Assembly: GCF_014352955.1 (NCBI RefSeq)
Contig: NZ_CP060691.1
Location: 124,001 to 188,000, forward strand
Source of the DNA: Mycoplasma sp. Pen4
GTDB taxonomy: Bacteria > Bacillota_I > Bacilli_A > Mycoplasmatales > Metamycoplasmataceae
Reading direction: 5' to 3'
Length of the DNA stretch: 64,000 bases
A program made the translations under genes and the position numbers. The notes under the pieces were generated by a model that saw only the letters and a program-made list of their open reading frames with translations, was not told the origin of the DNA and ran no database searches. Below, piece after piece: positions 10,496-22,200 of the stretch (position 1 is the stretch's first letter; each line of letters starts with the position of its first letter).

Positions 10496-11758
10496 ATGAG
10501 TAATTCTAATGACGCTGTTTTTGTTCAATTTGAATTCACTAAATTTGGTGTTGATAAAAAACAAAAAGTAGGACAAAAAGGTGTTCACGACTTTGAATTT
10601 TATACATCTGGTAATTACCTAAATTACATTTCTCGTGAAGAAGCTGTTTATATTCAAGATAACAATTCATCAACAGAAGAATTGAAAAGAAATTACCTAA
10701 CATCAAATTTAACTTTTGATGAATGATATAAATCAAAAACAAAAGCAGCAAGCAAGAGTGATAAAAGTGGTGTTTATAAACTGTTTAGCGATCGTGCTGA
10801 TGATTTAAATGAAAAAGAAATTAAAGAATTAAATAATCACGTTAAAAAATTGAGCAAAGAACAAAATATCTGAGAAATGATAATCAACCTTGGAGATGTT
10901 GATGGCGAGAAATATTTCTTTGTAGATAAAAACCAATGAAATGATGTTTTGTCGAGAACATTAAGTGGTTTGTTAAAAAACAATGGACTTAAACCAAAAG
11001 ACATTGATGGTTTTTACACTTTACACGCTAATACCGGTAAACCGCATCTACATTTGTGTTTTTATGAAAACAAACCATCATTTAGAAATGGCACATATCG
11101 TCCAAAAGGGGCATTTAAAAAAGAAAGCATTAGTCATTTTGCACAAATGTTTAAAGCTGAAGTTACTAACCCCACCGAGTTAGCGAAACTTCAAAATATT
11201 AAATCAACGATTTGAAATGATAAAAAAATGATTAAAGCTGATTTAAAAAATAGATTAAATGATTTCTCAAGCGACTTTAATGTTCTTAGCAAAATTAGAC
11301 AAATTAAACACGAGTATTACAAAGAACAAGGAGAACATAAAACAAGTTATGGTTGATTAAATAAAAATCAATCATCTAATTCACAAAAACTTATCAAAGA
11401 ACTTGCTTATTGACTTTTAGAAACTGATACTTCCCTTTCAAATAAATATAAAAGTTTCAAAAACCAAATCTTTCAGTTAATTAATTTAAAAACCAATAAT
11501 CAGTTTTTAGAAAAGCAAAAACAAGATTTCTTAGAAAGTGAATTTAATGAGTTAGAAAGCGCTTTATGTAATCTAGTCTTGAATTTAGTTGTTAATACAC
11601 CAACTCAACAATTATCAGACTGGTTTAACCCTAATAAACGCAAAAATACACTCGATTATTTAATTAAAAAATGAATTTATCAAGCAAACAGAGTTCTAGA
11701 TGAGAAAGAATATCAAGCAAAACAAAATTATAAGCACAACATAGCACAAGGTAGATAA
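10496..11758 (+). CDS. MobL-type conjugative relaxase
   Basis: 420 aa. The N terminus contains TSGNYLNYISREEAVY, matching the YxxYIdRdEA pattern of MobL (MOBL) relaxases of Firmicutes, and the HUH-type metal motif is HANTGKPHLHLCFYE at about residue 180. A relaxase nicks oriT and stays bound to the 5' end of the transferred strand through a Tyr; candidates are the Tyr residues at about 50-66. The C-terminal 200 residues are helical. No Shine-Dalgarno is visible before the ATG, so translation may depend on the upstream small gene. The VirD4-type coupling ATPase follows directly. Confidence 0.75.
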
Positions 11759-11772
11759 AGGAGTTATGAAAT

Positions 11773-11940
11773 ATGACGTTTAAAAAAGATTCGATACTTT
11801 GAATTGTATTAAAAGCACTTCTTTGTTTTATTATTCTTCCTACACTTGCTTTCATAATTGTCTCGTTGACTTTGCATATTGTTCATTTTGGTTCAAAAGT
11901 TTTATCTAATGTTCTTAATAAACACATTTCATTAAAATAA
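11773..11940 (+). CDS. N-terminal membrane segment of the coupling protein, cut off by an in-frame TAA
   Basis: 55 codons with a good ribosome binding site (AAAGGAG, 9 nt spacing). It encodes one transmembrane helix (LKALLCFIILPTLAFIIVSL). The TAA at 11938-11940 is followed, in the same frame and without a gap, by the coupling-ATPase reading frame, which has no ATG of its own before the Walker A motif. Together they give a ~693-residue protein with two N-terminal membrane helices, the normal VirD4/TraG topology. So this is best read as the 5' end of one gene broken by a stop, not as a separate small gene. Confidence 0.6.
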
Positions 11941-11949
11941 ACTCATTTC

Positions 11950-13854
11950 ATTTTATGAGAAACTGCTAAAAACCATTCTTATTATCGTTGATACCTTATC
12001 GGCATTCCATTAGCAATAGCAATCATTTCTTTCTTATATTTCTTTACAACTGGAAAAGGAAACAAAAAAACAAAAAGTAAATGTGGTTGATTATGAAATC
12101 AAGTTAAACATTTAGGTTCTTGAAAAAAATTCCACAAAACATTTAAAGAACCAACCGATAACTTTTGTTTTGGTGTATTAAATAAAAAATTCTATTCTGA
12201 TAAAAAAGATAATCACGCAATTGTTCTTGGTACTTCAGGTAGTGGTAAGACACAAAAGGTTTTATTACCCAATATCGAGTATATGGCGACACATCATAAA
12301 CCTAACTTAGTTTTAACCGACCCGAAAGGCGAAATTCTAAGTCTTAGTGGAAATATTTTAAAAGAAAACGGTTATGACATCAAGGTGCTTGATTTAATGA
12401 ATATCAAAGATAGTATTCTCTGAAACCCTTTATTCCCCGCCTGAGAAGCAATTCATAAGTCGCCAAAAAATCTAAACCTAACTTTAAAAGAACAAGAAAA
12501 TGAGAATGCTGATGAAGAAATTACAATGAAAGTATCTGAATGAGAAATTGCGGAAGCATTTAAAGAAATAGAAACTTTAGTTGATGCAATTGCAATCGGT
12601 ATATCTGATGGTGGAAGTAAAAGAGATATTTGAGAACGTAATGGAAAGGTAACTGTAAATATTATTCTTAAATTTATGTTGCTCTACTCAATTCAAGAAG
12701 CAAGTTTTAAACTTGAAAACTTCAATTTATCATCAGTTCTTGAATTTTTAGAATTGCAACAATTTAAAAATGGTGCTTGAACAAAAATACTTCAACAAAA
12801 TAAAGAACAACAATATTGAAAAAGTCTTTTTGATATATGAAAAACACAAGCATCAATCAATGATGATACATTGACTTCTACGTTATTTAATGCAACAGAT
12901 ATTATTGGGCCGTTTTCAAAAAACCCTGAACTAGTAACACTAACAAGTAGAAACAACTTTGTTTTATCGGAATTATTCAAAGAAAGTCCTGAGAAACCTT
13001 TTGCACTTTATATTCGTTATAACGATGCAGAAGCATCAACTAAATTCTTGATAACAATATTTGTTACTCAAGTTTATAATGCTGCAATTAAATTTACAAG
13101 AACAATTAAGAATAATCAATTACCAAGATCGCTTTATTTCTTATTGGAAGAATTTAACACTTTAGCAAATATAGATATTGCTGATTGAATGGCGATATCA
13201 CGTTCAAGAAAAATATTCTTTATGTTAATCTTGCAAGATTTTGAACAATTAGCAAAATATGCAAATGGTCGCAAAGGAGATGAATTAATTAAAAATCAAG
13301 CACAAATACTTTATTACTTGCATACTAATTCAGTCGATTCGATGAATACAATTTCTAAACTTCTAGGAAAGGTTGAAGTTGAAAAAGTTTCAACAACCGC
13401 ATCTAAGAATGGAACATCAGAAAGTACATCAATCATAGAAAAAGATTTAATGTCTGTTGATGAACTTAAAACAAAAGATACTGATGAGATGATAGTTTTT
13501 ACTGCTGGTTATAAACCATTCTTATTTAAACCAAAACCCTTTTATAAGATGCACGATTTAAGCAAATTAGAAAAATATGTTGTTGAAAGACAATGAAATG
13601 AAAATAAAGATAATTCAATATTTAGTTTCGATTACTCATCAATGCTAAAAAAGAAAGTTAAAAAAGAATTACCAACTCAAGAAAATAAAAATTCCCCATC
13701 ACATTATGATGAAGAAATCGCTAAAAACACTTCAGATAATCGAATTAAATTGCCAGAAGTTGCACTTCCAAAACAACAAGATACCCCACCTGAACTACTT
13801 GCACAACAAAATTATAGTTATGCAAAAGTTCTTTTAAGAAGCATTGATGAATAA
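11950..13854 (+). CDS. VirD4/TraG-type conjugative coupling ATPase (5' end interrupted)
   Basis: Reading frame open from 11941 to 13854 with TGA=Trp. After a membrane helix (LIGIPLAIAIISFLYFF) come Walker A LGTSGSGKTQK, the VirD4 motif TDPKGE, Walker B LYFLLEEFNTL and SRSRKIFFMLILQDFEQL, all typical of type IV coupling proteins that carry the relaxase-DNA complex to the channel. The acidic/polar tail (about residues 610-690 of the joined protein) is low complexity. No in-frame ATG exists before the Walker A; ATT at 11950 is the only near-terminal candidate start under code 4. The upstream 11773-11940 frame is probably its true N terminus. It overlaps the next gene by 8 nt. Confidence 0.8.
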
Positions 13855-14674
13855 CGAACAATATAAATCATCTGAAGGTATCTTTAATACGATTATAGAA
13901 AATGCTGAATATGTTTTAAATACTTTTATTGCTTCAAATTTTATTTTCAATGCATTTATTCAATTTGTTAAACTGCAAGTTAATCAATTTGACTTATTCA
14001 CTCTTTTACACTTATTCTACATATCACAAATTGTTAATAATAATCAAAATGAAGTATTTTTATATGAATGACAAGCAAAAGAAATTGGTTCAGAGTACGA
14101 AACTTCAACCAAAGAACAAATAATTGGTGTTTGTACATTGAAAAATAACACTACTAAGAAGTTTTACAAGTATCAAATAATAGGCGTGATACCTAAAAGA
14201 ACTAGACAAAATTCATATCGTATGATAATGCAACAAGCAAAATTAAGAAATATTTGAGATGTACTAAAAGAACATTTATCAAAGTATTACAACTTTTTTG
14301 AGTGCTCGTCTCCCCAAAAACAAGCGATTGATTTAGACAATAGAAAAATTTACGTATTTGAAAAAACAAAAACTATAGAGCTGTTGCTTTTAGCTGAGAT
14401 TGCATTAAATTTCAAAAATAATCAAGACTTTTGAAATGCTAATAATCAAGAAACAACTACCATGACATTAATTTGATTACATTCATTCTATAATGCGCAC
14501 CTAAAAAATAGTGCAAAGTTATCAAAATTAACAAAATTATTAAATTTTTTAAATAATGATGAATTGAATTCCATCAAAATTGAAATCTTGCAAAAAACTT
14601 TTGATTTAGCATTGAAAATTTTTAACAAGATTGGACATAGTGATGAAACATTCAAGTTAATGACTGAAAAATAA
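13847..14674 (+). CDS. ICE protein of unknown function
   Basis: 275 aa, several TGA-Trp codons. Starts inside the end of the coupling-protein gene (ATGAATAA overlap), so translation is coupled. Mostly helical with hydrophobic stretches in the first 70 residues (VLNTFIASNFIFNAFIQFVKL) but no clear transmembrane helix. A central basic segment reads GVIPKRTRQNSYRMIM. No family recognised; position suggests an accessory transfer function. Confidence 0.65.
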
Positions 14675-14696
14675 TAAATAAAACCAAGGAGATACT

Positions 14697-15269
14697 ATGG
14701 AATTAACAAAAGAATTAAAAGATGCATTGTGACTTTATACTGGTTATTTACAATATGGCTTAGATGATGAAGTTTTATATGAAGCAATAGAAAATACAAA
14801 TCAAGTAGCTGATATTAATTCATTCCTTAAATTACTTAATACTATGCGTGATACTTGTAGTGATTATACACTTACCGATTTTACATCATTGTGTTGCTCT
14901 GGTAAATTAACCGATGAAAACGTAAGTGATTTACTTGAAATCATTAATACTGAAGATAAAACCACCTTTGTTCTTGAACACGATGAAGACATTATTTCAT
15001 ATGATGGTTTATTAGAAATAGTTGATATTGATTTAAAAGAAAATGGACTAGAAAGTCAATATAGATATTTAATAAACCCATTAACAAGAAATGTTAGTGA
15101 AAACGTTGAGTATGTCAAAGTAAATGTTTATTTAAATGATTTAAAAGAAATTGATATTGATGAAGAATTTTGAAATTTAAGAGATGATGCAATATCTGAT
15201 TATGTTAATGAAACTTTTAAAATCATAGAAGAAGCAAGACAAAAATCAAGTTCAACAACCAAAATATAA
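14697..15269 (+). CDS. Acidic ICE protein, tandem paralogue 1
   Basis: 190 aa, strongly acidic (many Asp/Glu, e.g. VLEHDEDIISYDG and KEIDIDEEFW). The tail KSSSTTKI closely matches the tail of the next gene (TSSSTSKM), and a central block (LTDENVSDLLEIIN ... DIDLKENGLESQY) aligns with LTNNDINEILEATN ... DDDFARNGIKSEY in that gene, so the two arose by duplication. Ribosome binding site AAGGAG. Acidic, DNA-like charge distribution is seen in ICE anti-restriction proteins, but I see no ArdA-type signature; function unknown. Confidence 0.7.
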
Positions 15270-15279
15270 GGAGATTAAT

Positions 15280-15930
15280 ATGAATAATATTAACGAAAAA
15301 CTAAACCCGAAATTTATTATTGAAGAATTAACTTCATTTATGGAAAAACTCAAAAATGCAGATGTAGATTTGATAATTGAAGCACTTAAACAGACACAAC
15401 TAACAAATGATGTTGTTCCTAATTTAAAGAAAATATTTAAAAACTTTGAACAAGAAGAAGCAAAAGAAACAGCAAGAGAAGCGTTTATTAATGTTTTAAA
15501 AAATAAAGAACTCACAAACAATGACATAAATGAGATTTTAGAAGCAACAAATGTTTTTAATATTAGTGATACATATGAAAAATTTACTTATTTATCTGAA
15601 CCTAAGAATGGAGGATGGTATGGTGCTGAATTTATTTTATGTGAAACACTAAAAGAAGTAATTGATGATGATTTTGCTAGAAACGGAATTAAATCTGAGT
15701 ATGTGAATTTAGCATATCGCTTAAAAAACGAATTAACCGAATTAATTGAAGATGCTCACTATATTATGTTAAACGATGTAGATTGCAAAACTCTTGAAGG
15801 TATCGAACCCACTGCTCTAAGTGATGATGATGTTAACGATTACTTCCGAGAAGTAGCAAATTGAAATGTTGAGTACTTTCTTGAAAAATGAACTAAAAAA
15901 CAAACATCAAGTTCAACATCAAAAATGTAG
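15280..15930 (+). CDS. Acidic ICE protein, tandem paralogue 2
   Basis: 216 aa, acidic, with ribosome binding site AAGGAG 11 nt after the end of paralogue 1. Contains an internal segment GGWYGAEFILCETLKEV not seen in the first copy. Shares the LTxxDIxEIL, DDDFxxNGIKSEY and SSSTSKM blocks with the preceding gene. Function unknown; conservation of a Ser/Thr-Lys C-terminal tail in both copies is notable. Confidence 0.7.
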
Positions 15931-15932
15931 TA

Positions 15933-16322
15933 ATGAAAAAACAAGTTAAAAAAGATGCATTAAATCACTATTTGCAATCAATGCAATGACCTGGTTATGA
16001 TGATTTTATAAATTCTCACGACATAAAATACTCATTTGATAGCGAATGCAAGTTAATCAATAAAGTCAATTCAGATGTAGATGAATGAGTTAAGAGTTTA
16101 ACCGCTCAGCAAATATATCAATTATTAGATACATATTGTAAAGAAGACTTATATCTAGCAAAATATCATCTAACAATCATCATCAAAAACGAAATTGTTA
16201 AAATCGCAAAACAACTAGAAAAAGAAAAAGAAATTAACAAATGAAATTTATTTAAACCTAATGAATTTGATGATTTCAGGAATGAAATTAAAAGACTAAA
16301 AAAGGAGATTAAAGATGAGTAA
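15933..16322 (+). CDS. Small ICE protein of unknown function
   Basis: 129 aa; starts 2 nt after the previous stop and overlaps the next gene by 8 nt (ATGAGTAA), so it is part of one tightly coupled operon. Highly charged, helical, with a lysine/glutamate-rich C terminus (IKRLKKEIKDE). No recognised domain. Confidence 0.65.
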
Positions 16323-18645
16323 GAAACTTTTCATCATCGAAAGTCCGAACAAAATTAAAAAACTAAGAGAAATCTTGGGACCTGGTTATGATGTGAAAGC
16401 AACAGTTGGACACTTTAGAGAACTATCGAATAAAGGTGAAGCAAATATTGGAGTTGATGCAAGCTTTAACCCTGATTTTGTCATTAGCGACAACAAAAAA
16501 GAAAATTGAAACAACATTATTCAAAATGTAGATAAATGGTATGACGAAATTTTCATTGCTACTGACCCGGACCGTGAAGGTGAAGCAATTGCTTTTCACG
16601 TTTGATGATGCTTGCCAAAGAAAGTTAAAGATAAAGGAATTGTCAAAAGAATTACATTTAATGAAATTACTTCATCTGCTGTAGAAAGCGCGATTGCTAA
16701 CCCTAGAGAATTAGATAAAAATCTTATAAATTCTCAATTTTTGAGACAAATAGGAGACAAACTTATTGGTTATAAAGGAAGTAGAGCTGTAAGAAAAGTT
16801 GCAAATGTGCCAAGCACTGGTAGAGTGCAAGGTGTTGCATTAAAATTGGTTATTGATCGAGAAAAAGAAATTAAAAACCACATTGAAATCATCAAAAAGA
16901 AATATCAAGCAATTTTCAAAGATGATATTTCAAATAATGTAACAGCATCACACGTAAATGATGATTTAAAGGAAATCATTTATGAATTGAATGAACAACC
17001 CTGTCCTGTCGGAATTAATCTTAAATTGATTAATCAAATTACAAAAGATGAGACTATCACAGAACCGCCTAAACCTTTCATTACAAGTACATTGCTTAAG
17101 AAAGGTATTTCATTAGGAATGAAGACTGATGAAACTCAAAAGGCAATGCAAGAGTTATACGAAAAAGGACTGTATGATTTGCATTTCCTAGTTATTAATC
17201 AAGCAGAAACAATAGAAGAATTAAAAGAAATAGAGAATAAAAACTATAGATTATGTAGAAAATATAAGATTAATCTTAACCCCTTACCGTTTAAACAATT
17301 TGATGCTTTTGCACAGATGTGTCTAATTACAACAAATAATTTAAAAGAACAACTTGAAATTAGTAGTTATAACCTAACACACGGTTGAGCATTTGATAAT
17401 GCATTAAATAATGATGGTAATTTAAATTTACAAAGTTTAACTAAAGAAACTGGTGAACCATTAATCATTAATAGGTTCTTCAAAAATTCATCTAAGAGAA
17501 GTAATTACAATTCATTTACACTTGGTAGTTCAGGACGTGGTAAAAGTACGTTCTTAGGTAAAGAAATTTTAAGTTTACTTGCGGAAAACCAAAGAGTTTA
17601 TGTAATTGATATTCAAGGTGAATATACAAAATTAGCATCACAATTTGGTGGTGATGTATTAGATTTAGGAAGTGGTAAAGAAACTACTGTAAACCCACTC
17701 CAAATTAGAGTGCAATTATATGATGAAGATGAAATTGATGAAACGAGTGTAAAACTCATCATAAATAAACACATTGAGTGATTAGAACAATACTTTAGAT
17801 TAGTTGCTCCAGAATGGAATAATTCATACATTATGATGCTTATTAAGGTAATCAAAGCATTGTATAAAGAGTTTGGAATTTATAATTTCAAAACTATAAA
17901 TGATGTTATTGATTTTGACTACCCAACAATTTCTGAACTGATTGCTTTCGCACATAATTATCAGATTGATGATGCTATAAATTCAAAAACAAAAGAAATA
18001 ATGTTGGTTGATATTATCGAAACATTGGAATATTTATTTGAAAATAATGGTAAATATCAATATTTATATAATGGTAAAACAAATTTAGATTTAGATGGCG
18101 ACTTCTTAGTCTTTAATATTTCTAAATTAGCAATTGCTGATGAAGAATTATCTGCTGTTGGTATCTTTGTTTTACTTAGTTATTTACAAACTAAAATATT
18201 TAACAATTTTATTCTTGATAAAGAAGTTAATACAACAATATTGGTAGATGAATTCCATAGATTTAAAGACAATAAATTAACACTAGATGCTTTATTCTTT
18301 ATGACAAAAACAGTAAGAAAATATAATGCTGGAATGTTATTTGCTACACAAAATCCTTCAGATTTCTTATCAAGTGCTGATGCATCTAAAAAGTCTGAAG
18401 CAATTATGATGAACTCACAATATTCATATTTCTTTGGACTTAGAGCAAATGACTTAAATGCTGTACAAGAATTATTTAAAAACTCTGGTGGACTTAACAA
18501 TTCAACAACAAGATTTTTAGCTGAAGCTGAAATAGGTGATTGCTTAGCATCACTTCACGAATTCTCTAAAATACAAGCTGAAGTTTATTACAATGAATTT
18601 GAAAAGTCAATCTTATTTAGACAAGGAAGTTTCGGAAAGGAATAG
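16315..18645 (+). CDS. Chimeric ORF: N-terminal topoisomerase IA fused to C-terminal VirB4/TraE-type conjugation ATPase
   Basis: One open frame of 776 codons with TGA=Trp. Residues 1-284 are topoisomerase IA: FIIESPNK, TOPRIM ATDPDREGEA at about 83, STGRVQGVALKLV at about 167, PPKPFITSTL at about 252 and QELYEKGL at about 277. In the chromosomal topA of this window the equivalent LYEGYGDGGL is followed by ISYPRTDST with the catalytic Tyr; here the frame instead enters a conjugation ATPase (YDLHFLVINQAETIEEL), with Walker A LGSSGRGKST at about 403, Walker B TILVDEFHRF at about 640 and FATQNPSDF at about 675. So the topoisomerase lacks its active-site Tyr and the ATPase lacks its N-terminal domain. 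Junction near 17167-17172. Most likely a deletion that removed the genes in between; an assembly error is possible. Confidence 0.85.
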
Positions 18646-19296
18646 ATGGAAAAAGAATTAAAAAATGAACTTGAGACAAGTTCGAAAATGAGCGAAACAA
18701 TTCTTAATGACGCTATTAAAATTGAAAAAGCGAAAAAGAAGGTAGAAACTAAAAAGAAACGTAAGAAAACAAGTTTATCAACAACAGTTCGTTTCTATAA
18801 TGCAAGTGATATTGTAAGACTTAAACAATTACAAATTGAACTTAAAAAGAAAGGTGAAACACTTTCTAACTTTATTTCCGAAGCTGCAATTAATGCGGTT
18901 GATGAAATAGATAAAGAAGCATTGTTAAAGACTTTTAAAAATGATATGTTTTACTCATTTAGAAAAGCATTTTATGCTTCATTGGTGCCTTTTTCCAAAA
19001 GTATTACACAACAAGTGTTTATCAATCAAGATAAACTAACGATTATTGAATCGAAACTAGACTTGATTTTAGATGCATTAACAGGTAAAGAAATTACATC
19101 AGATGCAATTCAAAATATCAATAACAAAGTTAATGAACTAAAAGAATTAAGAGAACAATTAGAAAAAAACGATAGCAAAGCAATCAAACAAGTAGAAACT
19201 AGATATCAAAAGTTTGTTGAATATGATAATAGTCAATCTAGTGATACCGAAACTTATAGAGACGAGGTAGACGATGAAATTATTGAATTTGAATAA
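18646..19296 (+). CDS. ICE protein downstream of the VirB4 ATPase, coiled-coil
   Basis: 216 aa; starts directly after the ATPase stop and overlaps the next gene by 23 nt. Very basic segment KKKVETKKKRKKTSLSTTVRFYN at 27-49, then a ribbon-helix-helix-like stretch (RFYNASDIVRLKQLQIELKKKGETLSNFISEAA) and a C-terminal coiled coil with an acidic tail. I recall this position in M. bovis-type ICEs as the Mbov_0398 family. RHH-like DNA binding is plausible, so it may regulate or mark oriT; not proven. Confidence 0.7.
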   Translation: MEKELKNELETSSKMSETILNDAIKIEKAKKKVETKKKRKKTSLSTTVRFYNASDIVRLKQLQIELKKKGETLSNFISEAAINAVDEIDKEALLKTFKNDMFYSFRKAFYASLVPFSKSITQQVFINQDKLTIIESKLDLILDALTGKEITSDAIQNINNKVNELKELREQLEKNDSKAIKQVETRYQKFVEYDNSQSSDTETYRDEVDDEIIEFE

Positions 19297-22200
19297 AAAG
19301 AAAATCTTAACAACATTATTATTAGGTGGTACTCTTGTAGTACCACTTACTACTATATCTGCAACACTTTGAAGACAAGATCGCGACGGAGATGATGAAG
19401 CGTATAAATTTTCAACATATTATTATTTAGATTCTGAACATTTAAGCAGAAACTTATATTATGTTGGTGATTCTGCACCTTCCTATGATAAATTTGATAA
19501 ATGAAGATATAATGGTTTTTCTCGTGAAAACTTTAATTATGAATTAAATAAAGATTTAAATGAATTAGATTATAGAATTCTTAACCCAAGTGACAATGGT
19601 GGTGTTTTGGTTGTTTCTGGTTCTGAGCAAATTAAATTACCAAGACTTACTGGTAGAAATAGCATCAAAACAACTAGACTACCCCAAACACTAGGAAGAG
19701 ATTTTGAAAATAGTGCTAATTATGATTTTTTAAGAAAAAAAGCAATATACAAGATGTCTGATTTAATTCAAAATGAGACTGATAAAGAAAAATGAGTAAA
19801 TTTACTCATAACATCTGCAAAAAATAATTATGGGAATATTTCTATTAGTTTAAACAATAGAAATGGTAGACGTATATCAACGAAATACTTAAAATTACCT
19901 AAGGTTTTTGTTTCAAAACTCTTACAAGAAGAAATAAAAGGTAATAAAGAGAAAATGAAAAGATTTTTTGATGTTTATTTCAGAGATTTAAGCATTGAAC
20001 TATCATTCGATGCTGCAACATATGATGATGGTCGTTCTAGTGATTTAAACAGTATTGTTTTTTCTGGTGCTACATTTAAAACTGATTTTCAAATTCCAAG
20101 TAATGAGAAAATAACAAGAAAATATGATGAACAAGTGGTTCAATGAATTAGTGAATTAAAAGAACTAGAAACAAATAGAACTTTAATTCAAACAAATGGT
20201 TCTTCAAGTGTCCCAATTATTCAAAGGCAATCTGGTTCAAGAGATAGATATAGATTGAATTTAATTTCAGATACTGGCGGTGATTTAAACACAATAAATG
20301 ATGGAACTTTATTTCAAAGTAATCGCGAAAAACTTGATAAATTATTTCAAAGTTTAAACACAATTCAAGCAAAAATTAAGTCAAACTTGAGCATTCAAAA
20401 TGACGATGATATCTTAGAAGTTGTTTACAAAACCATTCCAAACAAAAATGACTTAATCGATATCTATCTACGTAGCAAAACAAACAATGAATATGAATTC
20501 CCGATTTATAGAATGATGTCTATAAACTTTATTGCATCAACAGCAGCATTAGATCAGGGAATGAACGAAAGAATTAACATTGAATATGGTAGATGAGTAG
20601 ATTTTGAGAGCGGAACCACTGAATTAGTTGCTGATACACCTGTTCGTGTTCCAAATGATAAACCAATTGGAACAAAAGGAAAAGATGTTTATTTAGGTAA
20701 ATGAGAAGTTCACACACCATTAAAAATATCATTCATTGGTAAACCTACTGAAAACGAAGTTTTGGTTATTAATGGTAAAAAGATCGATGTTTTAAATCAA
20801 AGATTTAATGAGATATTAACTGATAACAGAACAAGCGCAGATGATAATGAAAGAGTTTTTAATGAAGGTGTAAGCACTACTGATAGTGATGGTAATGAAG
20901 TTACAAAAACCGAAGAAAATTCACACCCTAAAAACCAATATACAATTGAAGTTTATGAATACAACAATAATGGTAAAGGGAATTTAGAATCTGATTTAGT
21001 GAAAAAATATACCAAAATTCTTGTTATCAACTCAAGAGCAATTCAAGAAGACTTTAAATGATATGCTTGAAAACCGGAAGAAAACTTCCATCAAAGAATT
21101 TTAATTGAACCATTTTTAATTGATGAACAAGGCAATGTCATTAAAGACGAAAATGGAAATAGCATTCCTAACCCAAAATACGATTCGAGCATTGACCCGA
21201 AAACAGGTACTAAAAAACAAGTTCTTTGATTGAATTTGAGTGGTTTTAGTACATTACAAGATTTTCTTGACATTTGAAAAACAAACCCAGGCAATCAAAT
21301 TGAAAATATACCTGCAAGAGCAAGATGAAGTGATGACGAAGATAATTATTATTACAAAACATTTTTACCACAAGATACAAAAACACTTTTGGTACCATTC
21401 ACCGAAATAAATGATGAAGTTGGAATTCCGGTTGAAGCTGTAGTTCTTGGTAAAGGTGGTTTAAGACAATTTGTAGGAAACATATCTAATGCGAAAATAT
21501 TCAAAATAAGTGTAGGAGACCAGAGTTTAGATAGAATGCTTGAAGCAAAAGCTGATTATCTTGCTTATTTAGGTTCACCAATAAATTTAACAACTGTTAG
21601 TGGTGATTCGTCTTACTTTTCTGACGAAGGTTTATATTTATTTGCTATTAGCGGCGAAAAAACTATATCACAATATAAATTAGTTTATGTCACTCCAAAC
21701 ACTTCACCACAAACTTTATTCGCAGATGTTATACATAACACTAACTTAACGCCATTTTGAAAGACTTCAATTGGTGCTCAAGTTTATAATTTCATTATTG
21801 ATAGATTTCATTTAAAAGAGCAAGATATTTATAACTTGTCATATGAAAATCTCAATGAATATTACAAACTATTTATGGACGCAATATGAAGAAATCATAA
21901 ATTTGATAATAAAATCAATGCATCATTGAGATTGAAAGATAGATTTGGAAGATTAACAGAAAAAGAATTCAAGAGAAATTTCTTTAATCTGGAAACATCA
22001 AAATGAAATTTTGATGATATTAAAGAATACTATTTTGTAAAAAATAATTCTTACAAAATTATCGATGTTGAAAACGTTGAATTCATACACACAATAGAAG
22101 GTGTTGAAAGTGATTCAGATGTAGAACACGATACAGTTAAACTTACATTAGTTTTAAATTCATACAATATAAATCATAAATTGACTACAAATACCATTTA

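Noticed and set aside
16612-17388. Reading the topoisomerase and VirB4 parts as two separate genes
   Set aside because: The frame runs through without any true stop (only TGA=Trp) from 16315 to 18645, and there is no ribosome binding site or start at the junction.
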